NCBI GenBank assembly: GCA_963580455.1
Contig: OY756967.1
Location: 5,850,501 to 5,914,500, forward strand
DNA length: 64,000 bases
Direction of reading: 5' to 3'
Source: Euonymus europaeus
Lineage: Eukaryota; Streptophyta; Magnoliopsida; Celastrales; Celastraceae
Below are positions 23,331-36,545 of the stretch, piece by piece. Within the stretch, counting starts at the first letter, position 1, and the number at the start of each line of letters is the position of its first letter. Made by a program: the position numbers and the translations under genes. The notes below the pieces were generated by a model that worked only from the letters and a program-made list of their open reading frames with translations, made no database searches and had not been told where the DNA came from.

Positions 23331-25695
23331 CAATATCCGATCTTTCAATAACGATGATATAGCCCAAATTGCGCCATATTTGTTGAATCAAATAGATCAA
23401 TGACTCACATGATTTGAACACTTGTAGATGTATTTAATTTTATTAGAAATTATTGAATATTTATTTAAAAATCACGTATATTCCTTGATTTAAACATCAT
23501 ATCATATCGGTTTCAAAATCACTTCTACCGTCAACTTCGATATTCTCTTCTATTTCATCCATAAGTTCATCTTCTTGTTTCATTTCAATTGGCAAGTGGA
23601 AGCCAAATATATAGTTCATATCATCAGAAAATGGTTAATCAAATTTGTATTTGGAAAACTGCAAGCACGTGTATCAATCAAGTACAAGTCATATATAGAA
23701 TAGAAGTCTCATATATATATATATATATATATATAACTTTTCATCATTTAGATCTTCACAAAAAGTAAGTATTTTTTTTTATTTTTCCTAATAACTTGGG
23801 CATATCATATTATTTAGAATAATAATAATTAAGAATATCAAATTTCAGTTAAGTTTTGCCTATTTTACTCTTTTTTATTGACAAGCTCTTTTCAAAATAG
23901 ACAAGAACGAGGGAGTCGATGACAATTGATTAAAAAACAATTATGGAACATATATATCATGGAAATATCAAAATTATCATGCTTATAAAAATATGATATC
24001 CACACAACTTATAAATTAAAATCATGTTTAGAGCTTCAAGATTAAGCCTTAACTAACAAAAATTTAGTTATACATAATGAAATCAAACATGAAACATATT
24101 ACAAGCATAATTGAGAACACAACCCTTTGTTTTTTCTTTCTTCTTCCTTGTTTTCTTCTTGGCTCCCCCCTTTTCTTTCTCTCTTGAGCTTTCTAGTTAT
24201 AGACAAAGATAAGCACATTGATGGTAACAAGTGGAGGAGATAATGTCATATTTTCAAAAGTGGAAAAAATTGTTCACCAACTTATTGAATTTAAGAACCC
24301 ATTTTTGAAATAAATGAAAATGTTGGTGATGACTTTGAATGAAAATGGTGTTGGTGTTGGTGTTGCTGTCACCGATGACATCACCTTTGATGATGGGCTA
24401 TGGACTTCACAATTGGACATGAGTTGGACTTGGGTTGATCACCAGTGAGTCTGATCAAAATATGGAGTTTTTTCTCTCTTGAAAATGCATTTAAAACAAT
24501 GAAGTAATAGCCAAAATAATAGATGTAATTTAATATGTAAACATATCACTTAAAACCTTAATTATTTATAAGTGCCCATATTTTATTAACATTAGAATGT
24601 ATATTTTGGAACTTTTCGATAGCGTAGCGCTGTCAGGGTAATGGAGGGATTATACGAAGTGATAGTTATGTCCAACTCTCTTTACAATGAAGAACGTGCA
24701 ATATCACATTGTATACTAATGCAATCAATAAACCCAAATCGGACATTGTCATCCACTGCTCAAATGATTTTAATATGATATCAACGTACTTTCATGGTCT
24801 TTTGTAAATAAATTATCACAAAATTTTCAATTTGTCACATTCACACATCAAAATTCAAATGCAATTCAAGGTCAGTTTCTATTTAATCCCTTGGTATTAT
24901 TCCACTTTAAAAATGCAAGAGTTAAAAAAAAATAAAGATAGAGGAGAGAATTTCAAATCAAGAATTACAGCCCCGACGCGAAGGCTGGGCTCTACACTAG
25001 TTACACTATATAATGTGATGCTCATGAATGAAGGTTTTACCTAGTAGAGATGACAAGCAAGAAGTGCATACAATTGGAGCTCCTAACCAAAGGATCCTCA
25101 AGCAAACTAGGTAGAGAGACAAGCAGTGGTGCACAAAGGAGGAAGGGAGTTTGAAGAAAGAGAGAAAATCAGTGATATGTTGGTGCCTTAGGGACGTTAG
25201 TTGGTATTTACGAAAATACAAGTGGTCTTAGTGAACATGAATAACACATGCATGTAATGAAAGTTAATGTCACTTTTTTGTTTTAAGTGAAAAGGCTGGA
25301 GATTCCCTTTATTGTCCGGTGTGAACAAAAAAAGATTGAAGATTCTCTTTATTGTTGTGTGAACAAAAAAAGTATTGATTTTAGTAAAGAAAAATAATTA
25401 AATGGAAAGGGGGGTCTGGGTAGGGGTAGGGGGTCTATGTGGGGTGGTTCTGTTTAGTAAAGAAAAATAGGTCAATTTCTTTTACTGAAAATGATGAGAT
25501 GAATCCAAGATTGAGTAAGATATTTGCATTCAAAAGAAACTGAAAAAATATTTGCTATTTCTCTGGAGAAACTGCATCACAACAGAGGGAAGAAACTATA
25601 AAACCAATTTATAAGTATGACAGTATAAGAGGGAGTGTAAGTAGATAAATCCAATAGGGTTCACTAGTGTTGCAACTGTCTACTCTCTTGGATCT
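23331..25695. other. Spacer between the MULE-OTU relic and cyclin A1
   Basis: AT-rich DNA with a TA microsatellite at about 23713-23737, a MULE fragment (24620-24790), a local duplication of about 40 bp (25291-25374, each copy ending GTGTGAACAAAAAAAG), and the probable 3' UTR of the cyclin gene near 25600-25695. No other gene is seen. Confidence 0.55.
24620..24790 (-). pseudogene. Second fragment of the MULE-OTU C-terminal region
   Basis: About 110 bp (24652-24758) repeat 21073-21175 at roughly 75 percent identity, including AATATCACATTGTAT and the following GCAATCAATA. It is an independent relic of the same family or a duplicated part. Confidence 0.6.
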
Positions 25696-28600
25696 TCAGA
25701 CTTCAAAAAGCTCCGCAGGTATTGAAGGGGGACAATACTTCTTCGCCACAAATTTGTACTGATAAAGAACAAAGAAAAGAAAAAAGGAAATATAAAACAA
25801 GTTAGCTTGTCCCAAGATTAAAATGTAATGAACGAATTACATAAATTTCAGCAGCATTATTCTAGAAAGAAAGAAAATAATGTAATCGATTCTGCAAGGA
25901 AGCTTTGCAACTCTAGCACCAAGAGCATGTTAACAATATTGTATCACCCATGACATCAATGTATAAGAGAACTTTTGAAACTTACTGGACTATGTCTAAA
26001 AAACTTCAGCATATTTAATTTTGCTATCCTGAATGATTGATTGCGAGCATTACATATGATCGTTTCTTTGGAATCAATGTATCTATCACATGTTCTCAGG
26101 TTCAGTTCCAATCCATAAGCAAAATTCATTGTTCTGGGTGCAGTTCTTGTCCTGTACATACTGACTTAGTCACTGTGTAGCGGAACTGTTGAATGAAATC
26201 TTTCCCTAATCCCAGATCATTACAAATGTTTTGTAATTTCTTACTCAACCGAAACACATGAGAAAAGAAAAGAGAATCAAAATAAATATTTAAAATTGGT
26301 GAGGGTTGGGCGGGGAGGGGGGGGCGGGTGGGTTGTAATAGTTGCAGTATTTACACGGACAAAAAGAGCGAGAGGTTCAATGCTTACATTATGCTGACTG
26401 TACTTTTCTCTAATTGCAGGCAATTTAGGACAGTGACTGTTACAGCAGAGGCAATGAAGTGCATTGACACAGTCACACAACTCATAAGGTTGGTAGAGTG
26501 TGTATCCCGCCAAGCTAGAATTCTGTTCAAAAGTATGTAAATATTTATTGCTTAAGCAAAAGAAATCGAACAACAAAACATCTTCACACAAATAACAGTC
26601 CGTTTAGTAAGTTTCCGTCACACTTACCCATGGTTTCTTGGAAGGGGAAAGTATGAATTTGGACAAGAAAATAGCAGAAGCAGCAGTTAGTGATGCGGAA
26701 TAACGATGCATGTTATAATCCAGAAGTGACAACTCCCCAATATAGTTGGCCAGGCACTCAAACTTCATTGAAGAAATCTAGGAAAAAGCAACACGCATGG
26801 CCACAACAAAGCATTAGATTGGCAAGCTTTTGTTAGGCCAAATTAAGGATACCATTCTACGAGTACCAAGTGAGAAACTGATAATAGAATAAATAATTGG
26901 AGGAATCATAATAATCGCTTATAAAAAAATGCTGCAATGATGTTGTATTCTCATTTATATCTAAGTTTAAGTCAAAGAAAAACAAAAAGGACCATTGTCA
27001 TTTCAGCTCTATCCAGGGCTTAATAAATATAAGTCTACCATCACAATCAAATTTGTTTAGCGTCTTTATATCCAGCAAAGACATAATCGTAAGATACTAA
27101 AACAATAGTCAGAGAAATACACCTCATTTTTCACTTGTGCAACACGAACAAATTGCCTGAAAATTTGCCAAAAAAAAATAAAATTCCAAACTTAAAACTG
27201 CTCAATACCTCGACCGTACACACAAATTACTTAGTACTTCAAGATTAAGACAATTCATTTGTCACCTCAGAAAACATTTGACTGTTGGGGCAGCCATCTC
27301 AAACTTCAAGTAGCTCAGCACAGAAGATTCCATGTGCAAAACCTGCAGTCAAATTATACAATGCTTAGGCAAGTCAACAAAAAATGGCAATCTACATGAG
27401 ACCTACAGGGAAAGTATATTCCTGACCTCCTCCTTTTGGTATGTATTATCGGTAATGTAACAGAATTCATCCACCCGTGGGGGACAGATCTCCTCATATT
27501 TACTGAAAAACACCATCACCTTTTAAAATATAATCTATCATAATCAACAATTGAAGCATGGTGCACCATTAATGTAGCACGCACATGGAAATAATTTGAC
27601 AAAACAAAGTATCACATTAAAACCTTACGCGGCAATCAGCATGCAGGCAATGCCAAGTAGTTGCAACTGTTGTCTATTCATCACGTTGCCAGATAGATAA
27701 CGATCAATGTAGTTAACAGTCAAAAATAGTGTCTCAGGTACAAGCTTGTATTCTTCAGCAACCTACAGATTAAATTTCAAGCAAAGATCGCTAGACATAA
27801 AACAGGTAATCTTACAGAAGAAAGCTAACCGGTGCATATTGTTATTGACTAATAGAATATCTATAGCGTAAGGCAAAATCCACTTCTCAAGATAAGCAGC
27901 TGTTGTTTTAAAGATAAAGAAAACCTTGAAACAGCAGATGCTCAGGAAGGTGTTTCTTGACTTGAATTGTACAGGGAATAATTTACCTCCACTAGCCAAT
28001 CAACAAGTGTGGAACGCATGCAGGCAGTAATGTCTTTCTGAACTTTCTCCATAAAATCTACAGAAGGCATTTTCTTTGCCTAACAATCCCAGAAATAAGA
28101 TGAGTTAAAATAAGCAGAACTTGATGTGAAAAAAAAATTATGGGTGAGGAAAGATGAACCTCAGATGCACGCAAGTGCTCATAAATGTCTGAATCAACAT
28201 CTGCACAATATTGTGGGTCCGTCGCATTGTCATTAATAACAAGAAAACCATGGGCAGGTTCCATCTCCACAAATATATGTTGCTTGAGCATGCTCCCTGA
28301 ACCCAACGATAGAAACATCAGAAATTTTTGAGCTATAAACTTCTTCCTATGTGCACTCAGCACTTCTAGAGAAAATCAAAAATTTGTTGCCCATTGGCCA
28401 AAGCTATTCATGAAAATATGTAATTCCAGCTGATGAAACAAATAGATGAAAATCCTTAACAGAAAGAAGTTGAAAATTTCAGCAAGTAAATATATGATTT
28501 CTTGGAAAGAAAAAGACCTTGGTACACATCTTCTGAAACAAGAAAGCTGTTATTTGCCTTGATAGATTTAACTTCTGAAAAATCTACATTATCCACATAT

Positions 28601-30436
28601 TCGAATTCTGGACTCTTCAAAGAATCGCAAGTAGACATAGTCTCATCCAAGGAAACTGAACCATCAGTTAATCTACTTGGAGACGCATCGAATCTGGAGG
28701 GGGGAGTAGCAGCACTGCCAGCAGCAAAGAAAGTGTCAATGCTGCTTGGAACAGAAAGGGCCTTATTTCCAACTGTAGATTGTTTATTTCCCTGTAAAGA
28801 CACATTCTTGGAAGGAGCAAGGGTATCAGATTTCACACACGAGAACCCCGGTAAAGTATTCACAGTGAGGCCTTTATCGAACTTGAAAGTAGAAGACTCG
28901 CCCTTTATCTTGGCAGCTTTAGCTGAACACGGCACCTTCAAATTTGAATGCTGGTTAGTTTTTGTGATTCCCATAAATCCTATAAAAATGTAAAAAACTT
29001 GACAGGCATCTCACATCCTCCAAAAGGAATTCTTAAAACCGTAAATTGTTTCAATTATTCAAAGCATTTTATACGTACTTCTTTTAGGTAAATTTGCAAA
29101 TTTACACATGATATCAAGGCACTATTCAAACCTTTCAAATATAGTGTGGCTGTTGCGAAAACTGTCATCGGTAGGAAATACCATAAATAGTGTGGATAAA
29201 ACCAACATAGTGGAAATTCCATAACAAACAGACTCGATAAAATGACAAAATGTGTCTTTATGGCCTCATGCAGAAGATAAGGAAAAGTACCCGCTTTTGA
29301 TTGAAAGTTTGACCTAAAAGGGATTTCCAAAGTTCTTGTAAAGTCACCATATTAAATATCTCAAGGGAAAAAGGGAATTTTCAATATTCTTGAATGAACA
29401 TTATTCAACATAATTTACATAAATAAATATCTATAAGTGACCTAATTTTTCTAACATCGTTTACATTGTAATGGAGAACTATATTTACTAGTTAAAGCAG
29501 TTTAGTTAAGCACATTAGAGTAAGGTTAATCCTAATAGTAAACCTTAATTAATTTATACGTAAACAAAGAGCTTCAATGGTCACAATTGGTCCAGGTTCT
29601 TTCATGAAACTAGTATTCGTAGGCAAAAGTAGTCATTAGCCTTGTTCGTACAACCCCGGGCAGGCTTTTCAATAATTAAACATTTCCATCCACAAATGAC
29701 TACTTGTACATGCCTGTATTTTGTTATGTGGATAGTTTCCTTTAGAAATCAATGAGAATTCACTCATAGATGCAGAAAATTTGATACTCTTACACCATAT
29801 AGATTGATTGGAATTTTAGAAATCAACATTACATTAGCTTAATAGTAAAATCAATTCATATGATAATCAGGCAGTTCTATGAAGCATGCGTTCCACCTGA
29901 ACAATTTTTTTTTTACCATGAATGAACTCGAAAACTGTGGCTAGTTGGTTACCCCATAATGTAAGCTTGAAACCATGGAATGCCTCTTTATTGAAAAATT
30001 AATCCAGACATATTAAAACATAAAAGATGAGGCTCCCTGATCACAGAAAATCCAATCAAAAGAGCTAAATCAGGAAATTAATGACTTATATATAACATCA
30101 ATTCACAAATTTTTGATTACTTGAAACGGAAACCAAGAAAAAGGCAGAGCAACCTAAATAACCAAAACCCATAAACAATTCAAACAATGAATAATCAAGA
30201 AAAGGAAAAACTAGACGCAATATAGTACAATCGGTTAAAGAAAAACGCACTAAGGGCTTTGATCGTGAAAGCGAGGTCGGAACCCCAATTTGAGACCCAT
30301 TTCTTATGTTGGTTACATCGCCAAGAGCAATTCGTTTCTTGGCCGATTTTGGTTTCACAGCAGCGATCTTCTTCCTGTTGGATGTTTTCGGAGACGTTGA
30401 AGAGGTCGTCTGCAGACGGCGACTACGGGTAGACAT
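25696..30436 (-). CDS. CYCA1: A1-type cyclin, 11 exons
   Basis: A mitotic/S-phase cyclin that activates CDK in the nucleus. Exons: 30436-30251, 28950-28518, 28296-28160, 28079-27987, 27762-27629, 27502-27427, 27342-27266, 27156-27123, 26777-26628, 26522-26388, 25758-25696. They total 1518 bp (505 residues), the usual size for plant CYCA1. A destruction box, R-x-x-L-x-x-x-x-N (RIALGDVTN), lies at residues 35-43 and marks degradation by the APC. The cyclin box starts with [11 protein letters not shown] (273-283) and continues [18 protein letters not shown] and YLKFEM. The C-terminal cyclin fold has [13 protein letters not shown] and ends [16 protein letters not shown]. The exon 2 start is the least certain join: acceptor CCAG at 28951 keeps frame, while a TATAG at 28980 would shift it. 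An AACGG mitotic-activator core (minus strand, 30742-30746) lies upstream. Confidence 0.93.
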
Positions 30437-30760
30437 CTCGGACGGAACCCGTTAACCGCAAATGGCTCGCCTTCCTTGTTCTGTAACAAATTGAGTAAAT
30501 TGTGACGACAATTACAGAGTAAAAGGAAATAATCGGTTAGAGAATTAAAGAAAAACCTTCTAATGGCAAGAAAATCAGAAATTCCCAATTTCGGCTTTTA
30601 AGTCTATGGATTGGAAGGTTTTACCAAATAGAGAGAGAGAGTGAAGATTTGCAGCGAAGAACCATCCGAGCGCGAAATAGCGTTGCTTTTGAAGGAAGAT
30701 AAATCCTAGCCGTCAGTTATATATTGAGAGATTTGGACCGTCCGTTTGATTAAAATGCTG
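30437..30760 (-). promoter_or_regulatory. Cyclin A1 leader and promoter
   Basis: Upstream of the cyclin ATG: a GA/CT microsatellite at 30630-30641 and, on the minus strand, CAAACGGAC (about 30740-30748) with the AACGG core of the mitosis-specific activator element found in plant G2/M cyclin promoters. The element assignment is an inference from a short motif. Confidence 0.35.
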
Positions 30761-31049
30761 TTGCAAATCGTGGCCCAATCAAAGATGTACACATGTCGAA
30801 TGATTTTTCCTCGAAACCCACTTCTAACTTTTTTATAAGTAAAATTTTATTTTTTTTGGGGTTTTGCTAGCTTGCGGCCCGTCCAAAGGATTGAACGTTA
30901 TACAGTTCATTACAATGGACGACACGAATACGTTGACTTACTCAATATAAATAAATGATTCTTAATCTTTTTTTAAAATTTTATTATGAAAAATATATGA
31001 TAAAAATGGATAAGAAGATTTAATTTCTTATTAATGAAAAACTTACTGG

Positions 31050-31935
31050 AGATCGACAATAATTTTTTTATTTTTTTCCATTCTTTTACCTACACATTAT
31101 AGATGATTTTTTTCCCCGACAGATTATAGATGAAATTTATTTATTTTTGTCAACGGATTAGGGGCATAATTTATTTTTTTGGTCAACAGATTACCGACGA
31201 AAATTAATTTTTTAATTTTTTGTCAACGGATTTGATGACGTCTCAAACTTGTAAGTTACAAAGATGTATCAGTATATGTCCGAACAAAGGCTTCCTCGGC
31301 TTGATGATCTACTTCCTCGGCTTGACTATCTTCTCGGTAGAAGCTGTCCTGTAATAATTAGCAAACATAAGCTAGAGGCCCGCCATAGAGTATTCTCTAG
31401 CGTTGACACATCGTGCTTAAGTCAGATGCTAGCACAGAGAAACTCTCTGAAGAACACTGCTCGGTGTTCTTGAGAAAAGAGTAAACAATATTTTAGTGAA
31501 AGAGTCGTCCCTTTTACTTGTGGGATAACCCCTTTATATAGTGAAGATGGTTTCCATTAATAGAATTTGAGTGGTGGTGAATAATATCTTGCCAAATGAA
31601 GGAGTTACTGTTTTACCGGAAGAAGTTACTGTTCCGGAAGAAGGGCATCGAGAAGAACAACTTCATTTCTTTGTACCAAGCAACGGATGGTAGAGTGGAA
31701 ACTGCTATATTGCTGACAGTTCTATCACGTGTCTTACTCTTAATGGAGAGGATAATTATCCTCATCAGGATTATTGACGAAAAAATTCATCGGTAATTAT
31801 CAACAAATTTTTTTCTATCGGTGTTTAGATTACTTATGACATTTTAACAATATAAATTTTTTGCTGATAATAAATATTACCGATGGAGATTAAAGATAAA
31901 AAATTCTATAGATAATTCGTGAATTTCTTGTAATG
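31050..31935. mobile_element. Degenerate CACTA (En/Spm)-like element or fragment
   Basis: The right end reads GAATTTCTTGTAATG (about 31920-31934), one base from the usual plant CACTA terminus ...TTTCTTGTAGTG. Many copies of GTCAACGGATTA/ATTACCGACGAAAA occur at 31100-31240 in one orientation and TCGGTAATTATCAACAAA at 31790-31815 in the other, which is the style of CACTA subterminal repeats. The left end with CACTACAAG is not found. The central 31260-31780 part, with CTTCCTCGGCTTGA repeated and a TATATAG motif, may be a separate LTR-like insertion. Confidence 0.45.
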
Positions 31936-32247
31936 AGATAAACGATGTCAAATTATTAATTGAGGCAAGATAGACATTTATGTATTTTTTTTTAATGGTA
32001 GAGATTAGAACATTTAATCTAATGGTAGAGAGATAGACTATTTTTGTATCGTTATATTGGTAGACTGTTTTGTAGTTTAACCATATTTTTTGTCCCTCAA
32101 CTATACCCTTCATTTCATTTTCTTTCCTAAATTATTTTTACTCTTAAAATCATTATTACACTATTGAGAGGTATCACATTTGTTCTTCAAGTAAGTTTGA
32201 CACCAAAAAAATCAGATGTAGCATCCAATTGGCACGTCGGAGGAATC

Positions 32248-32698
32248 TGATGAAGACCAAAGTCGTCAAATAAAGAATGTGTATAACAATGCGCGATGGG
32301 CCCATTTGAAGGAGGCATGTGGAGAATCAAGTCATGCAAACTTGAATACCATGCAATTGGCATACGTGATTGAACAAGGAGTTAAGATTGAAGATATGCT
32401 ATCTGTCAATAAGTGATCCATCAATTAAGGAGTGTGTTTGGAAATAACTCATTAATATCATACAATACCTTATTACCATTATTATCCAATAATCACAGCT
32501 TGGTGATCAAGCTTAGTTTATGGTCATTAATTCTTTGTTAGAGTATGAATTAGTGGACTGTAATTTTGGAAGCGTATGGCTATAAGAGCCAGGTAGAATC
32601 ATGGTATGAGACCAAAAAAAAATTCTTATAAATTAATATAAAATTTAGTCTCTATTTTTTCTTGTTCTTACCTGTGTTTGATCAAGAAAAACTCATCT
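32248..32698 (+). repeat. 5' LTR of the old gypsy element
   Basis: Begins TGATGAAGACC and aligns over its length with 34914-35363, for example through GGAGTGTGTTTGGAAATAAC and CTTGTTCTTAC.TGTGTTTGATC. Confidence 0.85.
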
Positions 32699-32726
32699 TT
32701 GGTATTTTAATTGGGAGGTTCCTTGA

Positions 32727-34890
32727 GTGGCAGCTACTCATAAGGAACGAATTGAGGCTTTGGAAACCAACATCCAAGCTGTCAATATTGAAGTCCAAAC
32801 CAAAATTCAGGATGTCCAACAGAGGATTGCTCATCTTGAAGAGGTGATCATGAATGGTCTAGGGAAACACCATCCACATGGAGTAGGATCTGGGCGAGGA
32901 AACTCATGTTGAGAAGTGAGTAGCAAATTAGAGCCATCATTTGAGCTTGAAGAGGAGAAATCAATAGAGGAAGAAGTCACCACTAAGAATGAAGAACGAA
33001 AATTATCAACCAACAAATTGAAGATGATTTTTCCTACCTTCAAAGAGGGCGAACCTGTAGCATGGTTGAGCAGAGCAACTCAATTCTTCAAATTGCAAGA
33101 AATTCAACAAACAGAAAAAGTGGATTATGTGGCATTTTACTTTGAAGTTGAGGCCAACTTGTGGTGGCAATGGATAGAACGAATCTATCGTAAAAAGAAG
33201 AACAAAACTTGTTGGGAAGATTTCAAAATAGAATTGCTTACATATTTTGGACCAATGACATATATTGATCATGACAAGGCTCTATCTCGAGTGAATTAAA
33301 CTAGAGAATTGCAAAAGTATCTGAAGGAGTTTGTTAGGCTATCAAACCAAGTACATGGGTCACTGAAGAAAGCTCTCATTTGAACATTTATAGGTGGGCT
33401 AAAGCCAGATTTGGTAAGAGGTCAAGATGAATAGACCTTATTCAGTGAGAAAATCCATAGAGTATACTAGAATAGAGGATAACCAATTGGCTGATGTTAG
33501 AAAATATGGGATAAATGAGTAGCGCAAGTCTTTTGCACCAACTTTGCATCAACCGAACTCTAAACCAGGTAATCTGGTGCCCAAGTCCTTACCACCTAAA
33601 GTGAAGAAGCCTTCGTGGGAAGAGATGCAGAAGCGAATGGAGAAAGGGATGTGCTTTAATTGCAGTGAAAAATTCACATCGGCCATAAAAGCAAGAACTC
33701 TCAAATGTTTTTAATTGAAACTTGTGATGATAAAGGAGAAATGATAACAACAGATGATGAGACCACAACCCAGACAAGAGGACAATAGATTGATGATCCT
33801 ACGTTATTAGTTCATGCATTAGCAGAAGTCAAGGGTCTTAAAACCATATATTTTCAAACCCAAATACAGAAGCAGCTCATGACCATTTTAATTGACGATG
33901 GCTCCTCGCACAATTTATTTAGTGGAAGAGTAGCCCAAAAATTGAAAGGGAAAGCAATTAACTTGTACAGAGGTGTGTAAAGGAGTGTCCATTCGTATGC
34001 AAGGGATTGTGGTGATAGTGAATCTATTTCTCCTTGCAATTGTAAGCTTAAACGTGGTGCTTGCGGTGCAATGGTTAGAGAAGTTTAAGAGAGTGGTATC
34101 TAATTATCATCATATGAAGATGGAATTTGCCTGGGATGACGAATGGGTGATGCTAGACATGCAACCAACTAGTGATTCAGACACTATTGAAGCAAACTTG
34201 CTAGAGGAAATTTACAAAATGGTGGACAATGTTTTCTATTCGTGAAGAAAGTCACGACCACTTAAATGAACATACTAATGGACATGAAATGAATAAGATC
34301 ATGAAGGATGCCCTAGAAAAGTTCAAGGATGTTTTGAAAGAACCATATTCATTACCTCCACAAAGATCCTTCAACCATAGGATCCCCCTTGATTGATTAA
34401 TTGAAACCAGTAAATGTTGCACCTTACCAATATGCCCATTTAAAAAAAAAAAGAGATCGAGAAGCAAGTGATCGAGATGCTATAAAATGGGTTCATACAA
34501 CCTAGAAATAGCCATTTTTCTTCCCTAATTTTGCTAGTAAAAAAGAAAGATGAGTGTAATGACTACTTGGCCTTAAACCAAATGACTATCAAAGACCGAT
34601 TTCCCATTCCAACGATTGATGACATGCTTGACAAAATAGAAGGATCCCAGTACTTTACCAAGCTAAACTTATGAGTCGGGTATCACCAAATATGAGTTCA
34701 TGATGAAGACATCCATAAGACTACTTTTCGAACTCATCACAACCATTACGAGTATTTGATAATGTCTTTCGGACTTTACAACGCTCCTTCTACTTTTTAG
34801 TAAGCCATGAATTTTATTTTCAACAAATACCTTCAAGATTTTTATGGTATTCTTTGATGATATTCTAATTTTCTCCAAATCTTGGGAGAA
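32727..34890 (+). pseudogene. gypsy gag-pol remnant
   Basis: The gag starts near 32727 (MAATHKERIEALETN) with coiled-coil-like content, then a stop at 32910-32912. The gag core follows at 32916-33299 (FPTFKEGEPVAWLSRATQFF; WWQWIER), ending in a stop. Later come a decayed aspartic-protease-like segment (ILIDDGSSHNLF, about 33888-33923, frame-broken) and an RT part at 34520-34860 ([37 protein letters not shown]). Stops in the RT, such as in the position of KLNL*VGYHQ, show it is dead. Confidence 0.85.
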
Positions 34891-34913
34891 TCATATTACA
34901 CATCTGTAGATAG

Positions 34914-35363
34914 TGCTTGAAATTTTGGCTTGTCACAATTGAAGAATGCATATATCCATGATTGTAGGGCTCATTTGAAGCAGACACTTGGACAATCAAG
35001 CCATGCAAACTTGAATACCATGCAGTTGGCATACGTGATTGAAGAAAGAATTAAGGTTGTAGATATGCTATATACCAATAGTGGATCCGCCAATTAAGGA
35101 GTGTGTTTGGAAATAACTTCTTAATATCATGCACTACTTTATTATCCTTATTATCCAATAATCACAACATGATGATTAGGCTTAATTTATGGTCATTAAT
35201 TCCTTGTTAGCGTATCAATTAGTGGACTATAATTTGGGAAGCCTATGGCTATAATAGCCAAGCAAAATCATTGTATGGGACAAGCAAATTCTTATCAGTT
35301 AATCTGAGATTTAATGTCTATCTTTTCTTGTTCTTACTTGTGTTTGATCAAGAAAATCCATCA
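34914..35363 (+). repeat. 3' LTR of the old gypsy element
   Basis: Ends in CATCA directly before the duplication GAATC (35364-35368). Confidence 0.85.
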
Positions 35364-36545
35364 GAATCCTACATGAAATACTATATAAAAAAAAGGAACT
35401 ATATCTTCTGGAACAATCAAAATGTAAGACTTTCAATCCTTTAACTACAATAAAATTGAACAAATTGTTTTACCAAATTCGGAATTTGTATCTCCAAATA
35501 TCAGCAAATCCAACAATCATCATTAGTGAGCTCAAAATTTTATACTACAACAAATCTTGATTCAAATTCTGCACTATGTTCTTGTTGTTGCAATAATTAG
35601 TGGTTTTTGTCCAATAGATTTGACGTTTCAAATGCTCACTGCGGTCGATGACTTCTTCGTCTATTTTAAGATGCAACAAAAGAAAGACCACAACAATCAA
35701 TACATACCAGAGAAGATTACCGCAGGTCTATCAATTTTCAAATGAGCAACATGAATCTAGGGTTTTTGTGGAAGAGAAAACCAAGGTTGAAAAGATGAAC
35801 AAAAAAAAGGTATTTTGAGATTTGGGGTATTATCTAGAAATGTAAATGTCACATCTTTGCCACTTTTTGAAAAAATTCACGTGTAAGTGTCACATTTGAA
35901 ATTTTTGATGTCAATTTTTTCTGATGGACAAATAGAGTACATTTCAATAATTTAAGCATGATTTTAAAAATTAAAATAATTTAGAAACGAAGGTGAAATC
36001 ATGAATATAGTTAAAGGATGTTACTATATTTATATGTCTCGATTTCTTCTAAAACACATTATCATAAGCACTCGTCCACTATAGCCCCTCACCAATCACA
36101 AAAAGCTCATCTCAGCCACCAAAAGAGCTACCAGTGTTGCTGCTCCCGCTAAAGTGCGGCGTCTTCTCTAATCAAAAGTATATTTGCTTCCTTTTTTTTT
36201 GGATTTAATTTTACTTTGTTTGCCTTGTCTTTGTCTCATCTAGAGTTTGTGGTTAAGAATGATTTTAGGATGATTATGGGTCACATCTGAGTTATGGATT
36301 TGAGACTATATGGGAATCAAGGTGGGATTTTGTATTTGGAATTGGAATTTGAATTTGATATGCCAACTTGTTTCTTGCATAATCACTACTAGCTTAATCA
36401 TGATTGCCTATAATGTGTATAGATGAATGCTTGATATATTGGTAAAGTTGTTTGCAACTTGAGTTTTACATATATAAGAGTTAAGGTTGTGTTCATATGT
36501 CCTTCCTTAAAGTGTGGAAGTTGCTGACATCGCTATAGTTATATT
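35364..36545. other. Spacer between gypsy and the second hAT element
   Basis: AT-rich with no recognisable gene. A short, less AT-rich stretch at 36090-36170 looks like a coding leader but has no ATG and leads to no known protein. Confidence 0.5.

Larger units (their letters stand above)
32248..35363 (+). mobile_element. Old gypsy-type LTR retrotransposon, internally deleted
   Basis: LTRs at about 32248-32698 and 34914-35363 (451 and 450 bp) are flanked by perfect 5-bp duplications GAATC (32243-32247 and 35364-35368). The two LTRs differ at very roughly one base in six, judged by eye, so the insertion is old. The interior is only 2.2 kb, half or less of a full gypsy, and carries a decayed gag, a protease remnant and part of reverse transcriptase on the plus strand. 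Integrase is missing. Confidence 0.88.

Noticed and set aside
28502..28993. 163-codon plus-strand frame over cyclin exon 2
   Set aside because: It is antisense to the cyclin coding exon, whose splice phases fit the protein. No independent support.
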